From the NCBI GenBank assembly GCA_021401465.1, contig JADDMT010000071.1, forward strand, positions 1 to 64,000: DNA of 64,000 nt, given 5' to 3'. The notes under the pieces were generated by a model, which was not told where the DNA came from, ran no database searches, and worked only from the letters and a program-made list of their open reading frames with translations. Positions 1 through 12,487 of the stretch are shown here, piece after piece (position 1 is the first letter of the stretch; each line of letters opens with the position of its first letter). Made by a program: the position numbers and the translations under genes. The stretch is from Teratosphaeria epicoccoides. Taxonomy: Eukaryota > Ascomycota > Dothideomycetes > Mycosphaerellales > Teratosphaeriaceae.

Positions 1-3000
1 GGGGGGGTGGGGGGGGGCTTTGCTGTTTTGCTGTTTCTGATAAGAAAGTTACGACAGGGCTGGGAGAGGGCAGGGGATACTAGGAATTAATGAGATCCCC
101 TCATCGTCACGCAGCGTCCGTGGGGAGGGAAGGGGAATTCTTCTTCCGGCTCATGTTCGTGGATTGATGGGCTGGGCTGGGCTGGGCTGTTGTGAGGACG
201 AGGGAGGTGCTGGAATTGCGAGGTTGCGTGGTGGGCGGGCTCGAGGCAGACGCGCGGTCTCCGTGCCCGCCACTCCGAAGCCTTAGGGGCTGGGCGGGAG
301 AGGAGGGGAGTTGCGTGCGTGATATGGTCTGTGTCGATCTCCCCCTGTAGGACGAAGTGCGGGCGAGAAACCAGGTCGTCGGCGAGTCGTGGAAGTCAGC
401 CGGTGCTCCCCGATATAGCGATTGCTAGAGTGTCCAGAGCGCGACCAGGTGATACGATGTCGGTTGAGAACGTCTACAGTGTTGCGAGAGTCCGACGCGC
501 CGAGTCCATCGAGTGCTGAGATTGATCCGCCGCGCTAGCTAATCGGCGGAGCCAGACGGGAGGGAGCGGGTCTAGCAGATGCCTTTCGTTCTTAGTGGAA
601 CATGGCTTTCTTCTCCGCCGTCCCGACTCCGTGCCTGAGCTGCCGATCGAGTCGTCTGTACTGCTGCTTTCCACGGCTGTCCCATTGTTTGACGACATGA
701 GAGCCTAAACGTGTCCGAACGAGAGGTCTTGCGACGGAGCACAGCTCTGAATCAATCGACGTCTCTGGACATGAGGTTCTGCCAAGATGAGTCAAGTCCT
801 GGGAAAGACAAGGCCCAGCATCTTTTCCAGTCCGGATCCTGACGGATCAAAATCCCGCCGCAACACTCAACATAGCTTGAGCTCGAGCTCTGGAGCAAAA
901 TCGGACCGAACAGCTGTTACGGACACTGCCAGGGACGAGACAAAGGAAGCGTGTCATCGTCCACTGCTGGCAGTATACCTTATTCTCCGCACGCAGGATC
1001 GGGCATCTCAACCGAAACTCTCTCCATTCACCCGCTGTCCTTCACGGCCAACGACCCGAGCAGCAGACATATACTTGCATAGCGACTCGCGAAAGCACTC
1101 ACCATGCGATCCCTCCTCATGCTGCTCTTCATGTGGTAGACTGACGGTGATGGGTTCATTTAGCCTCGCTGCAAGCCGAGGCCTTGTAGGGCTGGGGACA
1201 GTGGGTGCTAGAGGCCTTGGTGGGGTCGCGGCCTGGTGATCGGGATGGGAGGGGTCGAGTGGTGACTTCAGGAGGCCGTGCTGATGAGCTGGCAGGGTGT
1301 GGGAGTGGATGATTGCCCGCTTTGCAGCTTGAGCACAGGAGAGGGGCCGTCCTCTGCAAATGCGAACAAGACTGCAAACAATCCTTCCCTCTCGGCCCCC
1401 GCCCAGCTTCCGACTACGCCTACAATCGCGCCCGCCAGCATCTAGTCGAGCTGATGGAAGCACTGCAAGAGCGCGGCCCACATTTTCGCCCGCCACAGCG
1501 TTCGAGAGTTGTGAGTCGTCGACGCGGAGGAGTTTACGCGCAGAGGCTTTCTCTTGTGACCAAACGCAGTAGCAGTGTCTTCCAACCCCGTGCTATACGC
1601 TGACAACTCCTCTCATCGCCCTTCGCTCTGGGATCGTTAAAAATGTGAGTGAATACGGACTGCTCGTCTTCGCCTGCAGAAACTGCCTTCGATCCTGCGA
1701 TTCAAAATTTCTAATGGCTTACACTAGTCTAACCTGTTCATAAGCCCTAAGAACGGGAGCAGGCATTTTTTCCACTGACCAGCACCTCTGAGAAAAGCGA
1801 GACACCGCCGTCTTGTGCGTGCTCTGGTACCCCATACATCTTGTTGTGCTGGCTTTTTGAGAAATTCCCCTTCTACTACCGCCTCAAACGGCATAAAATC
1901 GTCGTCAGCAGATACAGTATTGCTCAACCGAAACTCTATTAACGACTTCTACCTCTAACTGAGTGTCGTGATCGCCAACCACACCAGCTGGCACCATCAA
2001 CTTTCGTCGTCCTTAGCTTCATACAACCTCCTGCTTCGCGCTTACCTTCACTTCGATGGGAGGTGATTCTGACCATCACGACCGTTGTCTCTCTTGGCGC
2101 TTCAAGTCGCCGACTTCCTTGGGCTCTTTGCAATCCGTTGGTCGCCGTGTAGAGCTACTGGATTCCATTGCTCGGTCGTTTGTGCAATTATGTATCCTGA
2201 TGCGGAAATGTAAATGCTGAGTGAACAGTTGCCACCAGGCTGTCATATCGTACTGACCTGCCATTCTGTAGCTACCCACGTTTGCAACCCGAGCCCGTTG
2301 ACCACGTCGGTGAATTGGCAATGCTGCAAGTGACCACGTGAGTTTCCCGCTGCAGTATGTGCTCCAGCTTTTGCGGGCCTTGAGCGTCGAAAAGGGGATG
2401 TAATATTGATGCGCTGATCCGTCTACTAGCTGCGGCAAAATGCTATTGTGTGTGTGTAAACTAGCTCGCGAATTCTTTTGTCGATGTGCTTGACCTTCTT
2501 CTCACAAAAAGAGAAATGCTCGTTGCTTGATCCAGATACTTGGAAGCACTCGCAGAAGCGCATAACCTTCATACCACGCAGCATTATTACAGTCTGGTTT
2601 ACAAGATTGTGTGAAATGAGCGTCTTCTTGCAGGGTCGCACAACAGATAGGACCCCTTAGGTTTCTCCGATTGAGCCTATGTTTCATCGGCTCAGAGTGA
2701 TGAAACATCTGTCATAACTAAGGAAGCAGTCGGATATTGCATTCAGTAAAATAGCATTCCTACGTTAACTCTAATGTCGGCTTGGCAGCTAGGAATACCA
2801 TGCTTACCTGATTGCGGGAGACTCAGCTCCTGCTCAGGCTGCTCCGAGACGCTTTGATGGCGCATTAGCTGTCCAATCCGGTTTCTGGCTCGTGGAGTGT
2901 ATCTCTTGGTTCATTGACCGATCTCGAGAACATGTGTGTTATGGTTATGGAGTGTTTCAGGTGAGTAGCCAGTATTGAGACTAGACCATGTATTCAACAC

Positions 3001-3831
3001 ATCTTTTGGGAAGCACGCTGCCAGCATACACTGTGTCACAATAATCGTTGACAGCATCGCTCATATGCTCAGCTGCTGCTTAACTCGTGTTTCAACACCG
3101 ACATCTTCATCTTCAGCTTCATCTTCAGCTTCACGATGGCAGCAGTCGCCTACTTGTCATTTCAGCTTTTCATCAGCTACTTGTCACACCTCAGTGATCA
3201 CTAGAAGCATAGCAAGGCCTTCTGGTCGCGGCTGAACTTGCTGTATGTGGTCCAACTCCATACCGGGCGACCCGGTGCTGCAGTGACCACCTGCTGCTGA
3301 TGATCTGAGTCGCCAGGTCGGGCAGTACGACAAGGCATTCACAGGACAACGAGTCGGCTGCCTCGACGCCGCTGGCCAGAAGGAGGAAAGGCCTAAGATC
3401 CGCGCGTAATCAGAGTTCCAAGACCACAGCCGCCGACTCATCCGCTACGATTGCCTGTTACATACGATAACTGCCAGATTTAGCGAGATTTAGGCCACAG
3501 GATCGTAAAAAAAGTGGAATCTCTCGCAAGGCATACACGACAAGATCGAAATCGAATCTGGTCTTTGCAATCAAGACACCTTTACAAGCAGAGACAGACT
3601 GTGGCTTAGCAGCTCTCGGATAGCGTATCGATCAGGTTGAAATTGCAGCTGCCAGAGGTTTAGGCAGGTAGCAAGGGAAACCTAGTCGTCACCGCCCACC
3701 GCCAAACCTTTATGCGCTCTGTTTTACTACAAGAGCAGTACAGCCCTTCTGGAGCGCTCAATCACCGCGCCACGTCCAAACACCATCACAATCGATCCGT
3801 CAACGACCGTCTCTCTAACATCCAACAAAGA
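1..3831. other. No supported gene (3.8 kb)
   Basis: I read both strands and found only short open frames without recognisable domains, signal peptides or coherent splice patterns. The left edge is a G-rich homopolymer tract (1-17). A short imperfect hexamer repeat of the CTTCAT/CTTCAG type lies at about 3105-3136. Base composition is unlike the RIP-mutated island to the right, so this looks like ordinary host intergenic DNA. An exon of a gene lying mostly outside the window cannot be excluded. Confidence 0.5.
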
Positions 3832-4239
3832 ATGCATCTCCACCTCTCCCCATACCTCCTCGCCCTCTACCTCCCAACCCTCACAAACAGCCAAGCCACC
3901 TGCGCGCCCGGCCAAACCTACGTGCGCCTCCTCCCTCCCCAAGCCACAACCTCTCCTCACTGACCAAAACCCCCGCCCCAACTCACAGCGCTGCAATGGA
4001 GTCTACCTCGTGAGTCTTCCCCTCGCTTCCCCGTCAACACGAGCAAAGGCACCTGACGCGGAAAACAGGAAATCTGCCAAAGCCTCAGCACTGGTTTCTT
4101 CTGGAACCCGATTAACGATTGCACGCCCCATGGGGACGGTTGTCAATGTGTCCAATACACGAGGCCGGGGAGAGTTGGTACGGGATGTTTCAGAAACGGA
4201 GATCCGACTAAGCAGGGTTGTGGGACGTCGCTTCAGTGA
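3832..4239 (+). CDS. Small secreted 8-cysteine protein (effector candidate)
   Basis: My spliced model is join(3832..3921,3989..4009,4069..4239), 93 aa. Exon 1 encodes a hydrophobic signal peptide (residues 1-22, cleavage probably after NSQA) and the start of the mature chain. Intron 1 (67 nt) has a CTCACTGAC-like branch site and a CACAG acceptor. Exon 2 is a 21-nt micro-exon coding RCNGVYL. Intron 2 (59 nt) starts GTGAGT and contains CCTGAC before its acceptor. Both introns are phase 0. The mature part has eight Cys (24, 32, 40, 55, 62, 64, 77, 88), an even number suited to four disulphides. I recognise no named family. Small size, secretion and Cys content are typical of fungal effectors or antimicrobial proteins; that role is inference. 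The gene ends about 360 bp from a RIP-mutated transposon island. The exon 1/2 junction is the least certain part. Confidence 0.6.
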
Positions 4240-4597
4240 AGGGGAGGGGTGTAGGTAGTGGCAACATGGGGGGACGGGGAGGGACAGTAGGAGGGCCTTG
4301 ATAGGCGGGGCTGAAGATCATGTCTAGAGCGTTTCATGTGGTAGGGAGTTAGTAAGCATCAATACGTAAAGTGCTAGTGTCGAGCGAGTCAAAGCTACTA
4401 TAAGCCCTACTATTAATCTTTGTAAATGCTTCCTTCCTTAAGTTGTTAAGGCCGCTTAAAGCTAAGGTAGGTATACTACATATACCTGCTAAAGATGCCT
4501 GTCATTATTACATACATACATGTAATTAAGAAAGGAGGCTAAAGCTTCATTTATAACCTTATAACTTACTTCTACAAAGATTCTATGTATATCCCTA
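4240..4597. other. AT-rich flank of the transposon island
   Basis: Between the secreted-protein gene and the first LTR the DNA becomes AT-rich from about 4380, with many TA dinucleotides and no open frame. I see no gene. It may be mutation leaking out of the repeat island or an older unrecognised repeat. The last five bases (4593-4597, CCCTA) are the left target-site copy of the outer element. Confidence 0.4.
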
Positions 4598-5039
4598 TAT
4601 TAGAAGGGTAGGTACTAATAGCAGGAAGGAGATTAGGTGTTAGACTTGCAGAGTAGTAAAGAATATTAACAAAGGCAATTAACCTTGTAACTAACTATCC
4701 CCCTTAGAGGAGAAGATTAAATTAAGTATAAAGCTCCTAACTACCTATCCTGAAGCTATCCCTATATACTAGAGAGATAGGGTAGCTCTGTTAGATCTGT
4801 TAATAGACCTATTAGACCTATGTCTATAGATCTATAGACTAACCCTATAGATCCTAGGGTCTATTCTTACATAACAGATCCTTTCTCCTATATAGGCCTA
4901 TAGATCTATAGACTAACCCTATAGATCTAGGTATCTATCCTTATGTAATAGATCCTTTCTCCTATAGCTATGCTATAACTTATAGCACTTCAGGACACTT
5001 ATGACCCTATAACTTATAGTACTCCTAACACTTATGACA
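4598..5039 (-). repeat. 3' LTR of the outer element
   Basis: 442 bp. It pairs with 31743-32184 by length and shared variants. It begins TATTAGAAGGG, where relatives begin TGTTAGAAGGG (TG to TA), and ends ATGACA. It is followed by a purine-rich stretch on the minus strand (GAGGGGGATAG, about 5040-5052) that fits a polypurine tract, so this is the 3' LTR of a minus-strand element. Confidence 0.85.
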
Positions 5040-5115
5040 CTATCCCCCTCTTAGCCTAGCTTGTCCCTAAGCTACCTTATTAGTATAGGGTTTCTCTTGT
5101 CCTTTTCTTTGCGTA

Positions 5116-5377
5116 GTAATGTCTTCTCTTTCTACATTACTACCTTATGTCATTCTAGACACTAACGCCCCTTTAACGCAGAAATGTAAACACCATGCGA
5201 ATTAAATCTATCGTTAGGGTTAGGACAGCATAAAGTCCTATACTTAGTATTAGGAGTTAAAGCTTATTTGTTAAGTACACATTTCCTTAGGGAAATGTTT
5301 ATAATGCTACTTTAGCAACTATCGAAGTTATGACGTAAAGGTAACAGAGGTCAAATAGAAGAAGTTAGGTAATTAGC
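5116..5377 (+). pseudogene. Opposite-strand ORF of outer element, 5' part
   Basis: This is the start of the plus-strand frame seen complete at 13048-13683 and 5897-6532. It opens at ATG 5119, or at the mutated codon just before it, and reads MSSLST as in the relatives. It is cut at 5377 by insertion of the LTR that starts at 5378, just after TTAGC. RIP-type stops interrupt it. Confidence 0.55.
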
Positions 5378-5818
5378 TGTTATGAGGGTAGGTGCTAATA
5401 GCAGGAAGGTAACTAGGTATTAGACTCGCAGAGCTATGAAGAACATCGACAATAGTAGTTAACCTTGTAACTAACTATCCCCTAGGGAAAGGGAATTAAA
5501 TTAAGCACGAAGCTCCTAACTGCCTGTCCTGAAGCTACCCCTATATACTAGAGAGACAAAGCAGCTCTGTTAGATCTGTCGACAGACCTAACAGATCTAT
5601 GTCTGTAGATCTATAGACTAACCCTACAGATCTAAGGGTCTATTATCCTATGACAGATCCCTTCTTCCTTGTAGGCCTATAGATCTGTAGACTAACCCTA
5701 CAGATCTAGGGATCTATCCTTACATGACAGATCCTTTCTCCTATGACTATGCCTATAACTTATAGTACTTAGGACCCTCATGATCCTGAAACCCGTAGTA
5801 CTCCTAACACTTATGATA
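5378..5818 (-). repeat. Left LTR of the chimeric element
   Basis: 441 bp, beginning TGTTATGAGGG and ending ATGATA (CA to TA). In sequence it is closest to the LTRs of 12488-19493 but lacks about 42 bp of their tandem tail. It is preceded by TTAGC inside the outer element's opposite-strand ORF and followed by internal sequence starting at the polypurine tract. Confidence 0.85.
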
Positions 5819-5896
5819 CTATCCCCCTCTTAGCCTAGCTCGTCCCTAAGCTACCTTATTATTACGGGGTTTCTCTTGTCATTTCTTTTTTGTGCC

Positions 5897-6532
5897 ATGA
5901 TGTCTTCTCTTTCTACATTACTGCCTTGTGTCATCCTAGACACTAACGCCCCTTTAACGTAGAAACGTAAACGCCGCGCAAATCGAATCTATCGTTAGGG
6001 CTAGGACAGCATAAAGTCCTGTACTTAGTGTCAAGAGTTAAAGCTCGTTTGTTAGGTACACATTTCCTTAGGGAAATGTTTGTAATGTCACTTTAGTAAC
6101 TGTCGAAGTTACGACGCGAAGGTAATAGAGGTCGAATAGAAGAAGTTAGGTAATTAGCAGAAAAGACTAATTGCTAATCTTAATCATGCGAAGGCGGTCT
6201 TAGCCAAGGCTTTGCAGAAGATAATAGAGGCGCATGTAAAGGAGATACGTCTTCGAAAACAGTTAGACGCGGTCGACTAGGAGGTCGAGGATAGTCGCGC
6301 TCTCGAGGAGCGTAAGATTAGGGAGGATGAGGCCAAGGAACAGGCTCTCTTGCAGGCTAGGTTCCTTCTTAACCTAGATCCTTTAGCAGGCCTTGCTCTT
6401 AGTCCTACGACATAGAGCGTAATAGAGGGTTTTACTAACGCCTCATATTAGGGTTTCCTGGATAGCGTGATAGCCGAGCCGATCGACAGTGTCCCGCAGG
6501 AGTCTAGTCGTGGCTTAGGATCTTCTTCCTAG
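5897..6532 (+). pseudogene. Opposite-strand ORF (212 codons), RIP-mutated copy
   Basis: The frame runs from tandem ATG codons (5897, 5900) to TAG at 6530-6532, 636 nt, exactly the length of the copy at 13048-13683. It lies on the strand opposite to gag-pol, between the chromodomain and the 3' LTR. The N-terminal half contains a basic patch (KRKRR) and clustered Cys including a C-x2-C-x4-C-x2-C arrangement. The C-terminal half is Glu/Lys/Arg/Leu-rich and reads as a coiled coil. Stops inside are TAG/TAA of RIP type. Differences from the other copy are almost all transitions, with no net indel. Confidence 0.6.
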
Positions 6533-6559
6533 GTTCGTTCCTTTCTCGAAACTTCGTAT

Positions 6560-9500
6560 CTTTTGCTAACAGTTTCGCAGATGTTCTAGGGGTTCCTAGG
6601 TGTTCTCGGTACTCCTATATCCTTCCTATTTTACTAAGTACTCTCGCTGTCTGTCCCGCTAGCAAGTGTCGACGATCTTCTCGACAGTGTACTCTAGTTC
6701 TTCTACTTTAGGGTTAAGTAGTAAGGGTTCTGTTTGCAATGTAGCGTCTAGCGCTACTTGTTCTAGCAGAGAGACATAGAACACAGGGTGTATTCTCATC
6801 TGCTTAGGTAGCTATAACTTAAAATTGACTAGTCCTTTCTTGGCCTTAATCTAGAATGGTCCTAGTTTTACAGCGTCTAGTTCTTTACTTAGCTTGTCTA
6901 ATTTGATGTAATAGCGGAGGAGATACACCTTGTCCCCCTTCTTTAGAATTAGTCCCTTAATTCTCTTACGATTCGCGTACTATGCTATGTTCTGCTAATA
7001 GAACTACAGGTCGAGTCGTGCTTCTATTTACAGTTAGCGTAGGTGTTCTACTCGCCTAAGTGCTACTAGGTTTAGATTACTAGTTAAGACGTCCGGAACG
7101 TCTTCTATAGCTAATCTATACGCTATCTAAAATAGCGAGAGTCCTGTCGACTCTGCTAGCGTACTATTATACGCGAGTTGTGCTATTAGCAACAACTCTA
7201 CCTAGTTGTTCTAGTCCCTATTCACATAGGATCGAAGGTACTATTCTAACGTCTGATTTAGACATTCTGTCTGTCTATCTGTCTAAGGGTAGAAGGAAGT
7301 ACTTAATCGATGTTTAACCTAGAATTGTCTCATTAGGGCCTTCTAGAAGTTAGAGGTAAACACGGATCCTCGGTCTATTACTAGGTCTTGTAGTATACTA
7401 TGTAATGCTACTACCTATTTAATAAAGACATATGCGATGTCTTTAGTCTTAAAGTCTTCGCGGTAAGGGATAAACTTCCTAAACTTAGTGAATTAGTCGA
7501 CTACTACCATAATTCTATCGAAGAACTCATTTGTAGTAGGTTCTCTCGACTAGGGTAGTTTAATGATAAAGTCTATAGTAAGCGATTCCTATAGCCGTTA
7601 GGGTACTTTTAGCGGTTATAGTAACCTATACAGTTTGTAATAGTCATGCTTACTCTATTAGCAAGTTACATATTAACAGACATAGTCCTCGATTACTCTG
7701 CCTATCCTAGGGAAGTAATATTCCTGTCAGAGAATTTGCTTCATTTTAGACACTCCTAGGTGTCCTGCCTAAGGTACGTTGTGTTAGAGGCGTAGCAGCT
7801 CTAAGTATAAGGATGTTAGCACATATACTAACCCTTAGAAGAGAAGCACTCTGTCTTCGTCTTCCTAGTCCTCCTGTCTATTAATGTCGTTACAGATAGC
7901 GAGTGCAGTTAGGTCGTAGACTAGTGCGTTCTTTAGGTCGTCCTAGAATTCGCTAGTCTATATGATAGCCGTAGCCGCGAGTCAGTTAACTCTAAGCGTG
8001 CTATTACTATTCTCTTAGAGAACGGCATGTTTCTCCTGTTTCACGCCCTTCATGTAGTCAGTCTAGCGACTAAGTGCATCGGCGCGTGCGTTCTCGGATC
8101 CCTTACGATAGACAATCTTACAGTTAAAGCTAGAGAGTTCCTTACTCTATCGGACTTGTCGTCAGTTTAACTCCTTCGTCGTAGTAAAGTATCGCAAGTT
8201 CTCATAGTCGGTATAGACCGTAACCTAGTACTTAGAACCTTCTAAGTAGACTCGCCACACCTTGTAGGCATCTACTATGGCTAGAAGTTCTTTGTCGTAG
8301 ACGTCGTAACGAAGTTCAGGTCTAGACAGCTTCCTCGAGTAATAGGCGACTAGCTATAGTCGTCTACTTAGTCCTAGTTAACTTAAGCATGCCCTAAGTG
8401 CTATGTTAGAGGCATCTGTTTCGACCGTAATAGGCTTCTTAGGGTCGAATACAAGTAACATTAGCTAATCTATGAATCGTTGCTTAAGTTCCTCGAAGGC
8501 ATTCTGTTAGGCGTCGTCCTATACGAATAGTGTATCCTTTATAGTAAGGGTTGTAAGTAGTACCGTAATCCTTGAATAGTTCGCGATAAACCTTTAGTAG
8601 AAGTTAGCAAACCTAAGGAAGGACTATACTTCCTTAACATTAGTTAGTATAGGCTACTCTTTTACGACTTTAACCTTCTTAGTGTCTATCTTGATTCCGT
8701 TCTAGGCTACTACGTAGCTGAGCAAATAGACTTCTTGCTTATGAAACTCGCTCTTCTAAGGCTTAACCTTTAGCCTATAATCCTAGAGTTTCTAAAGCAC
8801 CTTACGTACGTAAGTCCTATGTTCTTCGATTATTCGTAAGTAGACAAGGATGTCATCTAAGTATATAACCACAAAGACATTAAGGTACTCTCGTAGCATA
8901 TTATTAATAAATGCCTACTACATAGCTAGGGCGTTTGTTAACCTAAATAGCATGACTATATACTCGTAGTCTCTAAACCTAGTTTAGAACGTAGTCTTCT
9001 ATTCTTCTCCTTTCTTGATTCGAATTTGATTATACGCTCCTAGTATGTTAAACTTCAAGAACCATACTACTCCTTGTAGGTAATCCTGCAATTCTAAGAG
9101 TAAAGGAAGTAGATAACTGTTCTTTATTATAATGTCGTTTAATCTACAATAATCTACGTAAAGTCGCTAGTCGTCTTCCCCCTTAGGGACAAACAGGATT
9201 AGATACCCTGCTAGTAACTACGACTCGCGGATAAAGCCCTTCTAGAGGTTGTCTTCTAAGTACTTCTAAAGAATCTCTAGCTTTGCCGCTAACAATAGGC
9301 GAACTAGTTACTTCGTTAGCGTCCTACCTAGGAGTAAGGGTATCCTGTAGTCCTACTCCTAGTGTTCTACTAGAGCCTCTTAGTTAGGTTCTTCCTTGAA
9401 AAGGGTAGCAAATTCCTTATATTCATTAGGAGCTATGAACTCGACTTCGACTTCAGATTACGTTGCTTTAACCTATAGGACGTGTACTTCCTGTTCTAGA

Positions 9501-9950
9501 TCCTTGATAGTAGCGACTATCTCGCTTGAAGTCATAGCACATATTTTGATCTTACCTAGTACGCCATGCACTATAGGTAGAGGTATTAATCTTGAGAGTT
9601 CCGGGAACTAGATCCTCTTGTTCTTCTAGTCAAGGTAGGGGTTAGCGTTTCTTAGCTATAGTAACCCTAGCACTACATCTGAGCTAGGCGACTCTGTGAT
9701 GTCAAACTAGATCATCTCTTAGTAGCGTCCTATCCGCAGAGGCATTATCTCGGTCTCCTTGTCAACTATTCCTTAGTTATACGTAACCGGCTTTCTATCG
9801 ATTACTTGTAGCGAGAAAGCATTTGTCTTCGCCTGTAGCCTTATCCTAGCTGTCCTAGCGAACTTAGGCGTCATGAAGATTCTAGTGCATCCTGAATCTA
9901 TTAAGGCCTAGGCTAGCGTCTCGTTAATGTGTACCTATACTCTAAGGTTG
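6560..9950 (-). pseudogene. pol relic of chimeric element (PR-RT-RH-INT-chromodomain)
   Basis: Minus-strand coding relic. From its 5' side: retropepsin LIDSG (near 9890-9900), reverse transcriptase with the YLDD box intact (about 8856-8868), RNase H with ETDAS-type motif (about 8400-8470), integrase with HHCC finger (about 7650-7800) and core, and a chromodomain (about 6590-6740). It is riddled with TAG and TAA where relatives keep CAG, CAA or TGG. It is more heavily mutated than the copy at 12488-19493 and therefore either older or hit more often. Confidence 0.75.
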
Positions 9951-11803
9951 TCTGTGTATCTGGCGCTAACTGCGGCATATCGTTGTAGCCCTGTCTAGTC
10001 TGTCCGTAGGTCTAATTCTGGCGGACCTTGTCGTTTCCCGAATAACTGTCTTCACGGACTAGTTTAGGGATCGTGTAGTCTCGGCTTATTCTTCTTCGAG
10101 CATTACTGCTAACTAGCCTAAGAGGTCGTACTTGCTCTTAGCCTCGTTGTTCCTGCGCGTTTCTTGCGTACTCTATCTTTAAGTAGCTAACCTAGAGTCG
10201 TAGCGCTTATAGAACCTAGATACCTTCGTAGGTAAGGTAGCCTCCTTAGGGCGTAAACTCTACCCTAAACAGTACAATTTCTTAGACAATCTTCTAATGC
10301 GAGTAAGGATGAGCTACTACTAGTAATCTCCTTAGGTATCGTCGCATGTAGTCGGCTAGTTCGTCATACTTAAGCTAGTCGACGTGTTATACTCTATTAA
10401 TCTAGGGGCAAGCCTAAGCCTACTAGTTCTGTATGATTCGGATGATATCAAGTCTAATATCATGTAGCGGTATAGCCTATCTCTCTATGCTCTCGTCTTC
10501 CTCGGAATTAGGAATGACGGCTCTGACAAGCTCATAGTTGTTGTCCGAACCTTCTTCTTCTTCTAGCTCCTATTACCTTAGGACTATTACACTAGAAGGT
10601 GTACCCCTTAGCGCGTAGATCGACTACGCCTTTGTTATAGCTAGGGTACTATCTAGAACCATCTTTATTACTCATGTGAATCTAACAATTGTCGTTATAG
10701 TACATAGTCTAAGTAAGTAAGGCATAGTCTAGTTCTCGAGTAGTAGCAGCCTTTTACTTAGGTGCTAATGTTGTCGCGCGAGCCTATTCTGTCCGTTATA
10801 GGTCCTGTCGCTGTTTCTTAGCGAAACACTCGCAGGCAAAGTGTCCTTTCTTTCTATAGTTGTAGCACTTAAGGTTACTCTTGTCGAATAGCTTCTTCGG
10901 ACCATTCTAGGTAGGAGAGCCCTTCTGTGGCTTTCCTTAGGGTCTGCTCTTTAGGCGTCCCTTAGTCGCATCTAACTCCATTAGTTAGAGACTATAGTAA
11001 TTGCTTTGCTATTTTAGTGCTAATCGTTAGACCTTATAGTTAGCCTGCGCTAGCCTGCGATTTCTATGTTGTTGTTCCTGCTGTTATTCCTAGATGCGAT
11101 TATCGATTCTAATCGCGAGATCGCTTATTTCCTTGAATGTCGTTAGCTAATCTCCCTAGGCAATTTTGTCTTTAACCGTCTCCCTTAGTCCCTAATAGAA
11201 CTAAGTAGCTAAGGCATTGTCATTCTAGTCGACTTAGGCAGAGAGGGTCTAAAAGTCCGCATAGTACTTAATAGCGGAACCCTTCTACTAGATCCCTAGG
11301 AGAGCTCTCTCGGCCTCCTGTTATTCGTTGCTAAGCCTAAAGGCTTCGCGTAACGCCTTAAACAAGGACTTGTCTAAGTTAAGAATCTCCTAAGTCGTTG
11401 TCTTCCTAGCTTCGACACTACTAACATGATCTAGATAATCTGTCAGATAAGGCTAGATAAACTCGAACGCTAGTCCCTTTAGGTAAGAGACAATGTACAT
11501 CATTCACTTATGATGTGTCGTAAACCATTCTGTATCCACGTTAAATGCTAACTAGCATTATAGGATAAACATCTTGACTTAAGATTGTTATCCTGTAAAC
11601 TCTGTAGGGCTTCCTATCTTGAAGCTATTATTGCCGTGTCCGTTTCTAGTAGTCGAACCTGCGACAGATGCTAGAGCCATCTCGCTAAGGTAAATGGATT
11701 CGAGCTACTAAGTAATTTGAGGTATAGTAGCAACTTGTTCTCGTAGTGTCAGTTAACTATCGTCGCTAGAGGTCGAGCTAACAGCTAAGGAACTACTTAA
11801 CAT
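9951..11803 (-). pseudogene. gag relic of chimeric element
   Basis: Minus-strand gag from ATG 11803-11801, with the retrotransposon-gag core and a zinc knuckle near 10820-10870 reading CYNYRKKGHF. The second Cys of the CCHC knuckle is Tyr (TAT, expected TGT). One extra T near 10631, compared with the copies at 12488-19493 and 29128-31742, puts gag and pol in the same frame here. In the other two copies pol is in the -1 frame. I read the insertion as a private indel. Confidence 0.65.
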
Positions 11804-11862
11804 AGGCGTATGTTAAGCGCTTAACGAGTCCCCTAATACTTCCTTAGGAGTAGTGCTCAAAG

Positions 11863-12345
11863 TGTTAGAAGGGTAGGTGCTAATAGCAGGAAGGAGATTA
11901 GGTATTAGACTTATAGAGCTATAAAGAATATTAACAAAGGTAATTAACCTTGTACTAACTATCCCCCCTAGAGGAGAAGATTAAATTAAGCACGAAGCTC
12001 CTAACTACCTGTCCTGAAGCTATCCCTATATACTAGAGAGATAGGGTAGCTCTGTTAGATCTGTTAACAGACCTATTAGACCTATGTCTATAGATCTATA
12101 GACTAACCCTACAGATCCTAGGGTCTGTTCTTACATCACAGATCCCTTCTCCTATGTAGGCCTATAGATCTGTAGACTAACCCTACAGATCTAGGTGTCT
12201 GTCCTTACGTGATAGACCCTCTCTTCTATGCCTACGTTATGACTTATAGTACTATGACTTATAACACTGTAACTTATAGCACTTATGACAGCTATGACTT
12301 AGGCTATAGTACTCGTGACTCATAGTACTCATGACACTCATGACA
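11863..12345 (-). repeat. Right LTR of the chimeric element
   Basis: 483 bp, beginning TGTTAGAAGGG and ending CTCATGACA. It differs from the left LTR at 5378-5818 in subtype and length. The following TTACT begins outer-element integrase sequence, corresponding to 7650 in the relative. Confidence 0.85.
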
Positions 12346-12487
12346 TTACTCTGTTAGCAAGTTACACATTAACAGACATAGTCCTTAATTACTCTGCCTA
12401 TCCTAGGGAAGTAATATTCTTGTCAGAGAATTTGCTTCATTTTAGACACTCCTAAGTATCCTGCCTAAGGTACGTTGTGTCAGAGGC
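12346..12487 (-). pseudogene. Outer-element integrase fragment
   Basis: 142 bp of minus-strand integrase HHCC region, nearly identical to 7650-7795, lying between two insertions. Its last five bases (12483-12487, GAGGC) are the left target-site copy of the element inserted at 12488. The reading continues at 19494. Confidence 0.85.

Larger units (their letters stand above)
5378..12345 (-). mobile_element. Chimeric Ty3/gypsy element (recombinant of two insertions)
   Basis: A minus-strand chromovirus of the same family as 12488-19493, with ordered relics of gag, protease, RT, RNase H, integrase and chromodomain. Its ends do not match. The left LTR (5378-5818) is 441 bp and of the GGTAACTAGG type. 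The right LTR (11863-12345) is 483 bp and of the GGAGATTAGG type, with a different tandem AGTACT-rich tail. The flanking 5-mers also differ (TTAGC left, TTACT right), and the outer element lacks the 1.49 kb between these two sites. The simplest explanation is that two relatives inserted separately and recombined through their internal regions, deleting everything between. Confidence 0.75.

Noticed and set aside
787..1239. 150-codon plus-strand frame near the left edge
   Set aside because: No recognisable domain, unusual composition, and overlapping frames of similar length on the other strand.
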